DNA from: Paracoccaceae bacterium | Lineage (GTDB): Bacteria > Pseudomonadota > Alphaproteobacteria > Rhodobacterales > Rhodobacteraceae | NCBI GenBank assembly: GCA_028284705.1 | Contig: JANQRE010000014.1 | Coordinates: 1-64,000, forward strand | DNA length: 64,000 nucleotides | Direction: 5' to 3' | Shown: in pieces, positions 36,132 to 44,230 of the stretch | Position numbering within the stretch: position 1 is the stretch's first letter | Layout of the letters: each line of letters starts with the position of its first letter | Position numbers and translations under genes: made by a program | The notes under the pieces: generated by a model | Told to the model about the DNA's origin: nothing | The model's input: the letters and a program-made list of their open reading frames with translations, nothing else | The model's database searches: none

Positions 36132-37112
36132 ATGGACCTTGATAACCTGGACTGGCGACTGATGAACGAGTGGCAACGTGCCTTGCCGCTGGTCTCGCGC
36201 CCCTTTGGGGTCATCGCCGACAGCCTGGATGTCAGCGAGATCGATGTTCTGGCGCGTCTGAAGGGTCTGCTCGACAATGGCGTGGTCAGTCGCATCGGCG
36301 CGACCTGTCGGCCCAACACACTGGCAGCCAGCACGTTGGCGGCCGTGGCAGCTCCGCCGGAACAACTTGAAATGGTTGCAGAAATCATCAACGCGCAGGA
36401 GGGCGTGAACCACAGCTACGAGCGCGAAAATGAGTGGAACATCTGGTTCGTCGCCACCGGTCCGACCCGCGCTTTTGTGGACGCCGCGCTGGCGGAGATC
36501 GGCCAGCGAACCGGTTTGCAGGTTCTCGATCTGCGCCTTGTGCAGCCCTTCAATGTCGATCTGGGTTTCGCGCTGGACGGCACGGGGGAGATGCCCGAAC
36601 CACCGCCCTATGACGATACGATTCCGCTGGAACGCGGCGACCGGGAAGTGGCGCAGGCGCTGTCGGAAGGGCTGCGGCCAGTGATGCGACCATTTCATGC
36701 ACTTGCACAAAAATTAGGCAGTAATGAGCAGGATGTGCTCGACCGCATCCGCCGCCTCGCCAGATCTGGCGTCTTGTCCCGGATCGGCGTGATCGTGCGC
36801 CATCGGCCCCTCGGCTGGCGCTCCAATGCGATGTGCGTCTTTGACATCCCGCATGACGACGTGGAGACGAAAGGCCGCGCGCTGACGAAGGTGCCCGGCG
36901 TTACGCTCTGCTATGAACGCCGCCCGGTTCCGGGCACTTGGCCTTACACGCTTTATTGCATGATCCACGGGCGCTCGCGCTCCGAGACCCTTGATGTGCT
37001 CTCGCTGGCGCGGGTGAAGGCGCAGCTAACCGGCTACGATTACAAGGTTCTCTTCAGCACGCGGTGCTTCAAGCAGACCGGGGCGCTGATCGGGAAGAGG
37101 ATGACCGCATGA
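36132..37112 (+). CDS. nirDL: NirD-NirL fusion, siroheme decarboxylase subunit
   Basis: 326 residues made of two homologous AsnC/Lrp-like units. The first (~1-160) has LVSRPFGVIADSLDVSE and GVVSRIGATCRPN; the second (~170-326) has VMRPFHALAQKLGSNEQDV and GVLSRIGVIVRHRPLGWRSN. The proteins of this family remove propionate carboxyls from siroheme to give didecarboxysiroheme. D and L are separate in some species and fused here. GGAGG lies before the ATG. Confidence 0.92.
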   Translation: MDLDNLDWRLMNEWQRALPLVSRPFGVIADSLDVSEIDVLARLKGLLDNGVVSRIGATCRPNTLAASTLAAVAAPPEQLEMVAEIINAQEGVNHSYERENEWNIWFVATGPTRAFVDAALAEIGQRTGLQVLDLRLVQPFNVDLGFALDGTGEMPEPPPYDDTIPLERGDREVAQALSEGLRPVMRPFHALAQKLGSNEQDVLDRIRRLARSGVLSRIGVIVRHRPLGWRSNAMCVFDIPHDDVETKGRALTKVPGVTLCYERRPVPGTWPYTLYCMIHGRSRSETLDVLSLARVKAQLTGYDYKVLFSTRCFKQTGALIGKRMTA

Positions 37113-37558
37113 TGCTGGACGATACTGACCGCCGGATCATCAACAGCTTGCAGGACGGGTTTCCGATCTGCTCACACCCCTATGCCGCCTTCGGCAAAAC
37201 CATCGGGCTGTCCGAGGAGGAACTGCTGGACCGGCTGGCGCGGATGAAAGCCGAGGGCATCATCACCCGGTTCGGGCCGTTCCTTGATGCCGCGGCCATG
37301 GGCGGGGCCTTTTGTCTCTGTGCGATGGAAATTCCCGAAGCGGAGTTCGAGGCCTATTGCAAGACAGTAAATGCCTTCGAGGAGGTTGCGCATAATTACA
37401 AGCGAACGCATCGGCTCAACATGTGGTTCGTGCTGGCGACCGAGACCGAGGCCGGGATTGTCGAGACGGCCCAAGCCATCGAGGCGGCAACCGGATTGAC
37501 GGTCTATCAGTTCCCCAAACTCCGCGAGTTCTTCGTGGGCTTCCGGGTGGCGGCATGA
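37109..37558 (+). CDS. nirG: NirG, siroheme decarboxylase subunit
   Basis: 149 residues of the same AsnC-like family: DRRIINSLQDGFPICSHPYAA-type start, GIITRFGPFLDAAAMGG and VAHNYKRTHRLNMWFVLATE. The ATG overlaps the nirDL stop. G-type subunits keep the HRLNMWFV His region. It works with DL and H. Confidence 0.91.
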   Translation: MMLDDTDRRIINSLQDGFPICSHPYAAFGKTIGLSEEELLDRLARMKAEGIITRFGPFLDAAAMGGAFCLCAMEIPEAEFEAYCKTVNAFEEVAHNYKRTHRLNMWFVLATETEAGIVETAQAIEAATGLTVYQFPKLREFFVGFRVAA

Positions 37559-38043
37559 GTCTTGCGCCCGAAGATCGCCGCCTGATCGCGGCCTGTCAGT
37601 CAGGATTGCCGCTGGTGCGTGCGCCGTATGCAGCGCTGGCGAAGGATCTGGACACCACGGAGGCGGATGTCATGCAGCGGATGGAGGCGCTGACATCGCG
37701 GGGCGTGATCCGGCGCATCGGCATCGCACCAAACCATTACAAGCTTGGCATGACCGCAAATGGTATGTCGGTCTGGGATGTCGAGGACGCCGCCGCCGAG
37801 GAACTGGGTCCGCTGGTGGGTGCCATGGATGCGGTCACCCATTGTTATATTCGCCCGCGCGCGCTGCCGGTCTGGCGCTACAACCTCTTTGCGATGGTGC
37901 ATGGGTCCAGCCGCGATGAGGTGGAAGAGAAGCGCGGGCGCATCGCGGAGCTTCTGGGCGAGGCTTGCCGCGCCTCCGACATCCTCTATTCCACTGAAAT
38001 TCTGAAGAAAACCGGCCTGCGCTTGCGCAAGAAGGGAGCCTGA
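37555..38043 (+). CDS. nirH: NirH, siroheme decarboxylase subunit
   Basis: 162 residues: [40 protein letters not shown] and [21 protein letters not shown]. It pairs with NirG in the decarboxylase. The ATG overlaps the nirG stop, and it is one nt from nirJ. Confidence 0.91.
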   Translation: MSLAPEDRRLIAACQSGLPLVRAPYAALAKDLDTTEADVMQRMEALTSRGVIRRIGIAPNHYKLGMTANGMSVWDVEDAAAEELGPLVGAMDAVTHCYIRPRALPVWRYNLFAMVHGSSRDEVEEKRGRIAELLGEACRASDILYSTEILKKTGLRLRKKGA

Positions 38044-38044
38044 G

Positions 38045-39256
38045 ATGTTTCGCCTCTCACAATATATGGAGCAGTTGGTCAAGCCGACCCCGGTGCGTGT
38101 ACGGCGCGGCCCGGTACGGCCTGTGGTGATCTGGAACCTCACCCGGCGCTGCAATCTCAAATGCCGCCATTGCTACACGACCTCGGCCGATCATGTCTTC
38201 CCGGGCGAGCTGTCCACCGAACAGGTGAAAGGTGTGATCGACGATCTGGCGTCCTTCAACCTGCCTGCGCTGATCCTGTCGGGAGGAGAGCCGCTCTCGC
38301 GTCCCGATTTCTTCGAGATCGCTGCCTATGCCCGACCGAAATTCCGCTATCTGGCGCTCTCGACCAACGGAACACGGATCGAAGGGGAAGCCGCCGATAA
38401 AGTCGCCGAAATCGGTTTCAATTATGTCGGCATCTCCATCGATGGCGTTGGCAAGACCAATGACTGGTTCCGCGGCAAGGAGGGTGCGTTTGCAGAGGCT
38501 CTGGCCGGTGTGCAGACCTGCAAGCGGTTGGGCATCAAGGTTGGCCTGCGCTTTACGCCGACTGAGGAGAATGCCGAGCAACTGCCTGACATTCTTGATC
38601 TTTGTGAGGTCGAGGGCATCGACAAGTTCTACATGTCGCATCTGGTCTATGCCGGGCGTGGCAATAAGAACCGGGGCGAGGATGCGGGCCATATCCGTGC
38701 CCGCAAATCGGTGAACCTGCTGATTGAGCGTGCCTGGAATGCCCTGAAACAGGGCCGCCATTTCGAGGTGGTCACCGGCAACAATGACGCCGATGCGGTG
38801 CTGTTTCTGAACTGGGTGCGGGACAATTTCCCGCCCGAGAAGGCCGCCCATGTGGAGGCGCATCTGCGTGCCTGGGGCGGCAATTCCTCCGGCGTTGGTG
38901 TCGCCAATATCGATCCCGTCGGCAAGGTGCACCCCGACACGTATTGGTCGGACTACACGATCGGCAATGTGAAACAGACCAAATTCACAGAGCTCTGGAC
39001 CGGCGATGACAAGATGCTGGCGCTCTTGCGCACACGCCCGCGTCCGCTGGAGGGGCGCTGCGGTGCCTGCGCGCATCAAGCGGTGTGCGGCGGCAATACG
39101 CGCATCCGGGCGCTGCAACTCAGCGGCAACCCCTGGGCGGAGGATCCGGCCTGTTATCTCAGCGATGCTGAGATCGGTTTCGAGGGGGCCGACCCGCGCC
39201 TGGAAGTCACGACTTTCCGAGGAAAACGCCATGATCCGGAACACGTTTTTTACTAG
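38045..39256 (+). CDS. nirJ: NirJ, radical SAM heme d1 biosynthesis protein
   Basis: 403 residues. A radical SAM [4Fe-4S] motif [10 protein letters not shown] lies near residue 38, then [16 protein letters not shown], and a C-terminal auxiliary cluster region [18 protein letters not shown] with a further Cys in [10 protein letters not shown]. NirJ replaces two propionates of didecarboxysiroheme by oxo groups. It overlaps nirN by 26 nt. Confidence 0.94.
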   Translation: MFRLSQYMEQLVKPTPVRVRRGPVRPVVIWNLTRRCNLKCRHCYTTSADHVFPGELSTEQVKGVIDDLASFNLPALILSGGEPLSRPDFFEIAAYARPKFRYLALSTNGTRIEGEAADKVAEIGFNYVGISIDGVGKTNDWFRGKEGAFAEALAGVQTCKRLGIKVGLRFTPTEENAEQLPDILDLCEVEGIDKFYMSHLVYAGRGNKNRGEDAGHIRARKSVNLLIERAWNALKQGRHFEVVTGNNDADAVLFLNWVRDNFPPEKAAHVEAHLRAWGGNSSGVGVANIDPVGKVHPDTYWSDYTIGNVKQTKFTELWTGDDKMLALLRTRPRPLEGRCGACAHQAVCGGNTRIRALQLSGNPWAEDPACYLSDAEIGFEGADPRLEVTTFRGKRHDPEHVFY

Positions 39257-40772
39257 TCTTCTCAGCGCCTTGCTGATGGTCTCTCCGCTGGCGGCGGATG
39301 AGGCGGAGGTGCTTTTTGCGACCCATTGTGCGGTTTGCCATGGCGATGATCGCCTGGGTGGTCTTGGACCTGCGCTGATCCCCGAGGCGCTGCGACGGCT
39401 GAAAGGGGACCGCCTGCATGCGGTCATTGCGGAGGGTCGGGATGCGACGCAGATGCCAGCCTTTGGCGAGCAACTGACGGCGGATGAGATCGAAACGCTC
39501 GCCGCCTTCATCCACACACCACTGCCGGAAATCCCCGTCTGGGACGCGGCCAAAATCACCGATACGCTGGCGGTGAACGAGGATTACATCCCGCCCGCGC
39601 GGCCTCTGCATGACGCCGATCCGCTGAACATCTTTGTGGTGGTGGAGACGGGCGATCACCACATCTCGATCCTTGATGGCGACAGGTTCGAGGTGATGGC
39701 CCGTCTGCCGACACCGCTCGCGGTGCATGGAGGTCCGAAATTCAGCCCCGACGGGCGGTTTGTCTTCGTGATGTCGCGCGATGGCTGGGTGCAGAAAGTC
39801 GATCTGTGGTCGATGCAGGAGGTTGCGCGCATCCGCGCCGGGATCAATTCGCGCAACATCGCCATGAGTGCCGATGGCAAATGGCTGGCGGTGGCGAATT
39901 ACCTGCCGATGACGCTGACGATCCTCTCGACCGAAGACCTCTCCGTCGCTGAAGTGAAGGATGTGATCGGCAAGAATGGCGAGCCGAGCCGGGTCTCTGC
40001 CGTCTATCAGGCCCCGCCGCGGGAGAGCTTTATCCTTGCCCTGAAGGACATCCCCGAGGTTTGGGAAATCTTCTACGGCGAGAACCCGCCCTTCTACGGC
40101 TTCGTGCATGATCACCGCGATGAGGGCCCGCTGGGCTATGACGAACCGTTTCCCGTGCGGGTGATCAAGGTACCGGACATCCTCGACGATTTCTTCTTTT
40201 CGCAGGACTACGAATATCTCATGGGCGCCTCGCGCGAGACCGATGGCGGTCAGGTGATCGATATGGTCATCGGTCAGAAAATCGCCGATCTGGAGCTTCC
40301 CGGTATGCCGCATCTGGGCTCTGGCATCACCTGGGACCGGGGCGGCACCACGGTGATGGCGACGCCGCATCTGCGGGAGGGCGTGCTGTCGGTGATCGAC
40401 ATGGAAAGCTGGGAAACTGTGGAGAAAGTCACCACCAAAGGCCCGGGCTTCTTCCTGCGCAGCCACGAAAATTCGCCATATTTCTGGTCAGATGTGTTTT
40501 TCGGACCAAATCGTGACCTGATGCATGTAATCGATAAAGAGAGCCTTGAGATCGTGAAGACCCTGCGGCCTGTGCCCGGCAAGACCTTCGCCCATGTGGA
40601 GTTCGACCGGACCGGGGACCATGCGCTGGTATCGCTCTGGGAGCATGACGGCGCAGTGCTGGTCTATGACGCGAAAACCCTGGAGGAAGTGAAGCGACTG
40701 CCGATGCGCAAACCCTCGGGGAAATACAATGTTTTCAACAAGATCACCTTCTCAGCCGGGACGAGCCACTGA
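39231..40772 (+). CDS. nirN: NirN, cd1-type dihydro-heme d1 dehydrogenase
   Basis: 513 residues with a Sec signal, a cytochrome c domain ([13 protein letters not shown]) and a d1 propeller related to NirS, for example [35 protein letters not shown] and [12 protein letters not shown]. NirN performs the last dehydrogenation to heme d1 and hands it to NirS. The ATG at 39231 follows GAGGAAA, inside the end of nirJ. It lacks the NirS-type LHDG active-site text, which separates it from the true reductase at 13434. Confidence 0.91.
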   Translation: MIRNTFFTSLLSALLMVSPLAADEAEVLFATHCAVCHGDDRLGGLGPALIPEALRRLKGDRLHAVIAEGRDATQMPAFGEQLTADEIETLAAFIHTPLPEIPVWDAAKITDTLAVNEDYIPPARPLHDADPLNIFVVVETGDHHISILDGDRFEVMARLPTPLAVHGGPKFSPDGRFVFVMSRDGWVQKVDLWSMQEVARIRAGINSRNIAMSADGKWLAVANYLPMTLTILSTEDLSVAEVKDVIGKNGEPSRVSAVYQAPPRESFILALKDIPEVWEIFYGENPPFYGFVHDHRDEGPLGYDEPFPVRVIKVPDILDDFFFSQDYEYLMGASRETDGGQVIDMVIGQKIADLELPGMPHLGSGITWDRGGTTVMATPHLREGVLSVIDMESWETVEKVTTKGPGFFLRSHENSPYFWSDVFFGPNRDLMHVIDKESLEIVKTLRPVPGKTFAHVEFDRTGDHALVSLWEHDGAVLVYDAKTLEEVKRLPMRKPSGKYNVFNKITFSAGTSH

Positions 40773-40773
40773 T

Positions 40774-41475
40774 ATGGATGTTGTAATTGTCAGCCACGGG
40801 TCGCCGTCTGATCCCGACCCGCAGGAGGCGTTCATCCGCGACCTCGCCGCTCGGGTCACTGACGTTTCCGGCCATCAGGTGCGGGGGGCGACGCTGGCCA
40901 AGAAGGGCGCGCTGGCGGCGGCGGTGAGAGGTCTCGAGACCCCGCTGATCATGCCGCATTTCATGGCCGATGGCTGGTTCGTCTCCACCCATCTCCAGCG
41001 CCGCTTGCAGCAAACGGGGCTCAAGCGCTGGCACATGGCCGCGCCGTTCGGGCTCAATCGCGCCCTGCCTGCAATGGCCATCCAGCACCTGCGCGCTGCC
41101 TTGAAACGCCACGAGATGGCGCCCGGTACACCCGCGCTGATCATTGCGGCTCATGGCTCTCCTTCTGACCCGCGTCCGGCGCGCGCCACCTACAGCTTTG
41201 CCCGCGCGGTCGAGGCCAGTGACCTTTTTCGCGGTGTGCGCGTCGGGTTTGTGGATGAGGACCCGTCGCTGGAGGATGCCGCGCGCGTTCGCGCTCCGGC
41301 CATCTTGCTTCCGTTCTTCGCGGCGCGTGCGGGACATGTGCTGATGGACCTTCCCGACGCGCTGGCAGCCGCCCGGTTCGAGGGCCCGGTGCTTGACCCG
41401 ATCGGGACATGGGACGCGGTCCCGGCACTTATTGCCAAATCGCTGGACGCAGAGACCAATAGGCGCGCGGCATGA
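40774..41475 (+). CDS. CbiX/SirB-like tetrapyrrole chelatase with tandem domains
   Basis: 233 residues starting one nt after nirN. The motif HGSPSDP occurs twice, in VIVSHGSPSDPDPQ (near residue 5) and IIAAHGSPSDPRPA (near residue 125). Each is followed by a matching half (LIMPHFMADGWFVSTHL and ILLPFFAARAGHVLMDL), so the protein is a duplicated CbiX-type unit. Such enzymes insert Co or Fe into sirohydrochlorin. In this operon the likely job is sirohydrochlorin ferrochelatase, bridging NirE (with a dehydrogenase) and the siroheme decarboxylases. Confidence 0.82.
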   Translation: MDVVIVSHGSPSDPDPQEAFIRDLAARVTDVSGHQVRGATLAKKGALAAAVRGLETPLIMPHFMADGWFVSTHLQRRLQQTGLKRWHMAAPFGLNRALPAMAIQHLRAALKRHEMAPGTPALIIAAHGSPSDPRPARATYSFARAVEASDLFRGVRVGFVDEDPSLEDAARVRAPAILLPFFAARAGHVLMDLPDALAAARFEGPVLDPIGTWDAVPALIAKSLDAETNRRAA

Positions 41476-41699
41476 GCGACGCCCCTTGGCCCGTCTGGAA
41501 GCTGAGCATATTGCTCTATCCTTTCGCCGCCGGGGCGGTCGCGATCAATCTCTACATGCTCTCTCTCATGGGCCAAGTCTTTGGCCTGGCGGTACTTTCT
41601 CCACAGGCTTCCATCATCGGCGGCCTCATTTTGGGTGTGCCCGCGGGTTGGGCGTCCGGAAAATGGGCCCGTCACCTCATGGATCAGGCCGATACTTGA
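41472..41699 (+). CDS. Small two-helix membrane protein of unknown function
   Basis: 75 residues with two predicted helices (ILLYPFAAGAVAINLYMLSL and ASIIGGLILGVPAGWASG). Its ATG overlaps the stop of the chelatase gene, a strong sign of translational coupling. I do not recognise the family. It is the last gene of the nir operon, and a Fnr/Dnr box for hemA covers its stop codon. It may help anchor or export part of the heme d1 machinery, but nothing in the sequence proves this. Confidence 0.75.
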   Translation: MSDAPWPVWKLSILLYPFAAGAVAINLYMLSLMGQVFGLAVLSPQASIIGGLILGVPAGWASGKWARHLMDQADT

Positions 41700-41709
41700 C
41701 CGAGGTCAA
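41696..41709. promoter_or_regulatory. Fnr/Dnr box TTGAC-CGAG-GTCAA upstream of hemA
   Basis: A perfect 5-4-5 palindrome overlapping the TGA of the preceding small gene and lying 59 nt before the hemA ATG. Confidence 0.87.
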
Positions 41710-41768
41710 GGTGCCTGAGTCGTTTTCCCGCTTGGATGCACCAAACCCTGGGTCCGACGGAGCGCTCC

Positions 41769-42983
41769 ATGAACTATCAGAATTTCTTTGAAACCGCCTT
41801 GGATGAGCTGCGTGGCGAGGGCAATTACCGGGTCTTTGCTGAGCTTGAGCGCCCGGTGGGCGATGCCCCGCAGGCGATCCAGCATGTGGATGGCAAGACC
41901 CGCCCGGTGACGGTCTGGTGCTCGAACGACTATCTCGGCATGGGCAAAAGCCAACTGGTGCGCGAAACCGTGGCGCGCACGGCGCTTGAGGACGGGGCAG
42001 GGGCCGGTGGCACCCGCAATATCTCTGGCACCGCGCATCTTCACGTGGCCCTTGAGAACACACTTGCGGAACTGCATGGCAAGGAAGCGGCACTGCTCTT
42101 TACCTCCGGCTATGTCTCGAACTGGGCGAGCCTCAGCACGCTCGGGGCCAAACTGCCGAACTGCACGATCCTGTCGGATGAGAAGAACCACGCCTCGATG
42201 ATCGAAGGCATCCGCCATTCGAAGGCCGACAAGGTGATCTGGAAGCATAACGACCCGGAGGACCTCGACCGCAAGCTTGCGGCCTTGCCCGTTGGTTCGG
42301 CGAAGATCGTGGCTTTTGAAAGCGTTTACTCCATGGATGGCGACATCTGCCCGATGGCAGAAATCATTGAAGTTGCTGAGAAACATGGCGCGATGACCTA
42401 TCTCGATGAGGTTCACGCAGTTGGACTTTACGGGGCCAAGGGAGGCGGCATTTCTGACCGCGAAGGGTTAGCTGATCGGATCACCGTGATCGAAGGCACA
42501 TTGGCGAAAGCTTTCGGGGTGCTGGGCGGATATATCGCGGCATCTTCTGCGCTGTGTGACTTTATCCGCTCCTTTGCCAGCGGCTTCATTTTCACGACCG
42601 CCTTGCCACCTGCACTGGCTGCGGGGGCGAACGCATCGGTCCGGCATCTCATGACATCCGACATCGAGCGCATGCGTCAGCGCCGCAATGTCGCGCGGCT
42701 ACGCGGACTGCTCGACCAGCACCGTATTCCGCATATGGACAACCCGAGCCATATCGTGCCGGTTGTTGTCGGCGATCCGTTCAAGGCCAAATTCCTCAGC
42801 GATACCTTGCTGGATCACTACGGGATTTATGTGCAACCGATCAATTACCCGACTGTTGCGAAGGGTACGGAACGGCTGCGCATCACGCCATCGCCTTTGC
42901 ACTCGGATGCGGATATCGATCATCTGGCCAGTGCGCTGTCGGAGCTGTGGTCGCAATGTGCGTTGAGCCGGGCCGTGGCCTAG
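41769..42983 (+). CDS. hemA: 5-Aminolevulinate synthase (ALAS)
   Basis: 404 residues, the alphaproteobacterial C4-pathway enzyme that condenses glycine and succinyl-CoA. Family text: [73 protein letters not shown] and the PLP Lys region [15 protein letters not shown]. The ATG at 41769 matches the usual N-terminus. Its own Fnr/Dnr box suggests induction with the nir genes, giving extra tetrapyrrole for heme c, b and d1 under denitrifying conditions. A second, constitutive hemA elsewhere is likely but not visible. Confidence 0.95.
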   Translation: MNYQNFFETALDELRGEGNYRVFAELERPVGDAPQAIQHVDGKTRPVTVWCSNDYLGMGKSQLVRETVARTALEDGAGAGGTRNISGTAHLHVALENTLAELHGKEAALLFTSGYVSNWASLSTLGAKLPNCTILSDEKNHASMIEGIRHSKADKVIWKHNDPEDLDRKLAALPVGSAKIVAFESVYSMDGDICPMAEIIEVAEKHGAMTYLDEVHAVGLYGAKGGGISDREGLADRITVIEGTLAKAFGVLGGYIAASSALCDFIRSFASGFIFTTALPPALAAGANASVRHLMTSDIERMRQRRNVARLRGLLDQHRIPHMDNPSHIVPVVVGDPFKAKFLSDTLLDHYGIYVQPINYPTVAKGTERLRITPSPLHSDADIDHLASALSELWSQCALSRAVA

Positions 42984-43026
42984 GCAACGGATCGTATTCG
43001 GCCGTCGATGTACAGGTAGCTGAGGT

Positions 43027-43650
43027 TTATCGCGGCACGCCATATCGGCGCATGATCAATTCCACGCTGCTGTCGATGATCTTCGACATCTCCTCGACCG
43101 AGACCACAGGTGCGCCGAAAATCACCGGCCAGAACGCCTTGCCCTTGATCAGCGAGATGAACTCCTCAGCGGCGTCGCGCGGATCATCCACCTGAAGCTG
43201 TCCGTCTGCGGTGGCATCACGCAGCATGGTCTCGAACGCGGCCTTGAAATCGGTTTTCTCCTGATTTTCTTCGACGAGCTCCGGGCTGCGCAGGACTTCG
43301 CTCATCACCAGTCTTGTTGTCGCCATCACATCGGAAGAGGTCAGAAGCCGTCCTTCCGCGTGGCCCAGAGCGGCGAGTTGATCGCGGATGTCGCGATCCT
43401 TTTCGTAGGTCACTTCGAGGCTCTTGGCGAACTTCGCCCAGTGTCGTCGAATGAGTTCCTGGAATAATTTCTCTTTACTCTCAAAGTGTTTGTAGACGGT
43501 GCGTTTCGATGCACCAGCCCGCGCCGAAATGCGGTCCATGCTTGCGGCCTGAAAGCCGTTCTCCTGAAATTCGGCCACGGCAGCCTGAAAAATCTGCTCG
43601 TGCTTTTCCTCCAACGCTGTGTTGGTTTCGTTCACTTTTTCGTCCCGCAT
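43027..43650 (-). CDS. TetR-family transcriptional regulator
   Basis: 207 residues with an N-terminal TetR HTH (EQIFQAAVAEFQENGFQAAS then ISARAGASKRTVYKHFESKE). The C-terminal ligand domain is not recognisable to a ligand. It is divergent from the two-subunit molybdenum hydroxylase genes, and two matching inverted repeats lie between them. It converges with hemA across a 43-nt gap. Confidence 0.88.
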   Translation of the reverse strand: MRDEKVNETNTALEEKHEQIFQAAVAEFQENGFQAASMDRISARAGASKRTVYKHFESKEKLFQELIRRHWAKFAKSLEVTYEKDRDIRDQLAALGHAEGRLLTSSDVMATTRLVMSEVLRSPELVEENQEKTDFKAAFETMLRDATADGQLQVDDPRDAAEEFISLIKGKAFWPVIFGAPVVSVEEMSKIIDSSVELIMRRYGVPR

Positions 43651-43669
43651 TCCGGTTGGCCCGAAGTGG

Positions 43670-43687
43670 GTAAACCTACCCGTTTAC
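43670..43687. promoter_or_regulatory. TetR operator 1, GTAAAC-N6-GTTTAC
   Basis: A perfect 6-bp inverted repeat just upstream of the tetR start (43650). The same half-sites occur in operator 2. Confidence 0.6.
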
Positions 43688-43709
43688 ATCTGTCGAGTCG
43701 ACCAGTAGT

Positions 43710-43727
43710 GTAAACTCAAGAGTTTAC
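43710..43727. promoter_or_regulatory. TetR operator 2, GTAAACT-N4-AGTTTAC
   Basis: A perfect 7-bp inverted repeat 35 nt before the iron-sulfur subunit gene. A further short palindrome, GTCGAGTCGAC (43692-43702), lies between the two operators. The site is placed to block the divergent promoters. Confidence 0.65.
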
Positions 43728-43762
43728 CGTCTTTAATTTCTTTTCCCTGAGGAGGTCCCCCA

Positions 43763-44227
43763 ATGAGTCTAACACTGAAATTGAACGGCGTCGATCATAC
43801 GGTCGAGGCGGAACCCGGTACGCCGCTTTTATGGGTGATCCGGGATGAGCTGAAAATGACCGGCACAAAGTTTGGCTGCGGCGTTGCCTCATGCGGGTCC
43901 TGCACCGTGCATGTGGATGGCGAACCGATGCGGTCGTGCCAGACATATATCGAAGATGTGGAAGGTGCTGAGATCACCACGATCGAAGCAATTGGGGAGA
44001 CCAAGGAAGGCGCCGCCGTGCAGCAGGCCTGGCAGGAATTGGACGTCGTGCAATGCGGCTACTGCCAATCCGGGCAGATCATGTCGGCGGTTGGGCTTTT
44101 GACGGAGAACCCGAACCCCTCGGTCGCAGAGATTCATGACTACATGAACGGCAATGCCTGCCGCTGCGCCACCTATCAACGCATCCGCGCCGGGATCCAG
44201 CGCGCATCTGAAATCCTGGAGGCTTGA
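43763..44227 (+). CDS. [2Fe-2S] small subunit of an isoquinoline 1-oxidoreductase-type Mo hydroxylase
   Basis: 154 residues with a plant-type cluster (CGVASCGSCTVHVDGE with a later Cys in MRSCQTY) and the second all-helical cluster (CGYCQSGQIMSAVG and NACRCATYQRI). This is the electron-transfer subunit of the xanthine oxidase family, IorA type. It is followed after 3 nt by the Mo subunit. GGAGG precedes the ATG. Confidence 0.92.
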   Translation: MSLTLKLNGVDHTVEAEPGTPLLWVIRDELKMTGTKFGCGVASCGSCTVHVDGEPMRSCQTYIEDVEGAEITTIEAIGETKEGAAVQQAWQELDVVQCGYCQSGQIMSAVGLLTENPNPSVAEIHDYMNGNACRCATYQRIRAGIQRASEILEA

Positions 44228-44230
44228 TCA

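Noticed and set aside
38057-39559. A 500-codon open frame on the minus strand
   Set aside because: Antisense to nirJ and the start of nirN; no motif and atypical composition.
39231-40772. A second nirS
   Set aside because: The gene has a d1 propeller and heme c but sits at the end of nirECF-DL-GHJ and lacks the NirS-type active-site text seen at 13434-15110; NirN fits better.
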